Source: an uncultured bacterium | GTDB lineage: Bacteria > Actinomycetota > Coriobacteriia > Coriobacteriales > Eggerthellaceae | Direction of reading: 5' to 3' | DNA: 32,455 bases | Assembly (NCBI GenBank): GCA_905215325.1 | Contig: CAJMPP010000026.1 | Coordinates: 1-32,455, forward strand | Shown: positions 32,427 to 32,455 of the stretch, piece after piece | How positions within the stretch are numbered: position 1 is the stretch's first letter | How the letters are laid out: every line of letters starts with the position of its first letter | The notes under the pieces: generated by a model | The model's input: only the letters and a program-made list of their open reading frames with translations | Databases searched by the model: none | Told to the model about the DNA's origin: nothing | Made by a program: the position numbers and the translations under genes

Positions 32427-32455
32427 AGCGGAAGAAGGCACTAATCTATTAGGTA

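Overview
The window reads as a fragment of a high-GC, anaerobic actinobacterial chromosome, most likely class Coriobacteriia, family Eggerthellaceae (relatives of Eggerthella, Gordonibacter, Slackia, Adlercreutzia). The signs are a membrane-anchored LuxR regulator with about ten remaining membrane segments, a Tat-exported flavoprotein paired with a small multiheme cytochrome c, a Tat-exported 5'-nucleotidase with a sortase-like LAPTGD tail, an actinobacterial-type SOS box, and GC-rich third codon positions. No database search was possible; family calls rest on motifs I recognise.

Layout. 1-3.5 kb is a decayed defence/SOS edge: the tail of an AbiEi antitoxin, an internally deleted AbiEii toxin remnant, a Phd/YefM antitoxin without a toxin, a DUF3800 protein, and a YolD-like protein plus Y-family DNA polymerase that share a 24-bp palindromic SOS box with a divergent small protein. 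3.6-8.2 kb holds an AAA/DUF4143 ATPase, a cell-wall 5'-nucleotidase and a peptide-deformylase-like protein whose catalytic Glu is missing. The deformylase tail, its terminator and a regulatory inverted-repeat block are duplicated on both sides of the nucleotidase. 8.2-12.8 kb holds an EamA transporter, a palindromic repeat cluster, an SLC1-type dicarboxylate/amino-acid symporter and an alkA-ogt alkylation repair operon. 12.9-15.6 kb is a deletion scar: a LuxR regulator missing its N terminus abuts a fumarate-reductase-like flavoprotein missing its C-terminal half, with the partner cytochrome still intact. 15.7-21.4 kb is mostly housekeeping: HAD phosphatase, MocR-type regulator divergent from an SDR oxidoreductase, ABC-F ATPase. 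21.6-23.2 kb is a second DUF4143 ATPase framed by two ungapped direct repeats of about 96 bp that each carry a long perfect hairpin. 23.2-29.1 kb has a GT-C glycosyltransferase, a YdjC-type deacetylase, release factor 3 and another EamA transporter.

29.1-32.4 kb is the most interesting part. On the minus strand it runs: a repeat peptide precursor (six ACG units), an FMN split-barrel/2x[4Fe-4S] ferredoxin fusion, a radical SAM/SPASM maturase, a nitroreductase remnant, and a sirtuin with Gln in place of the catalytic His. This is a RiPP (ribosomally made, post-translationally modified peptide) locus of the kind I recall being called the 'ACGX system'. In this copy the precursor stops early, but the +1 frame continues with a coding-like 43-residue C-terminal domain that ends 15 bases before the next gene. 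The junction is a CCC-G sequence followed after 9 bases by a perfect 13-bp hairpin, so either a simple frameshift mutation/assembly error or programmed recoding has to be decided.
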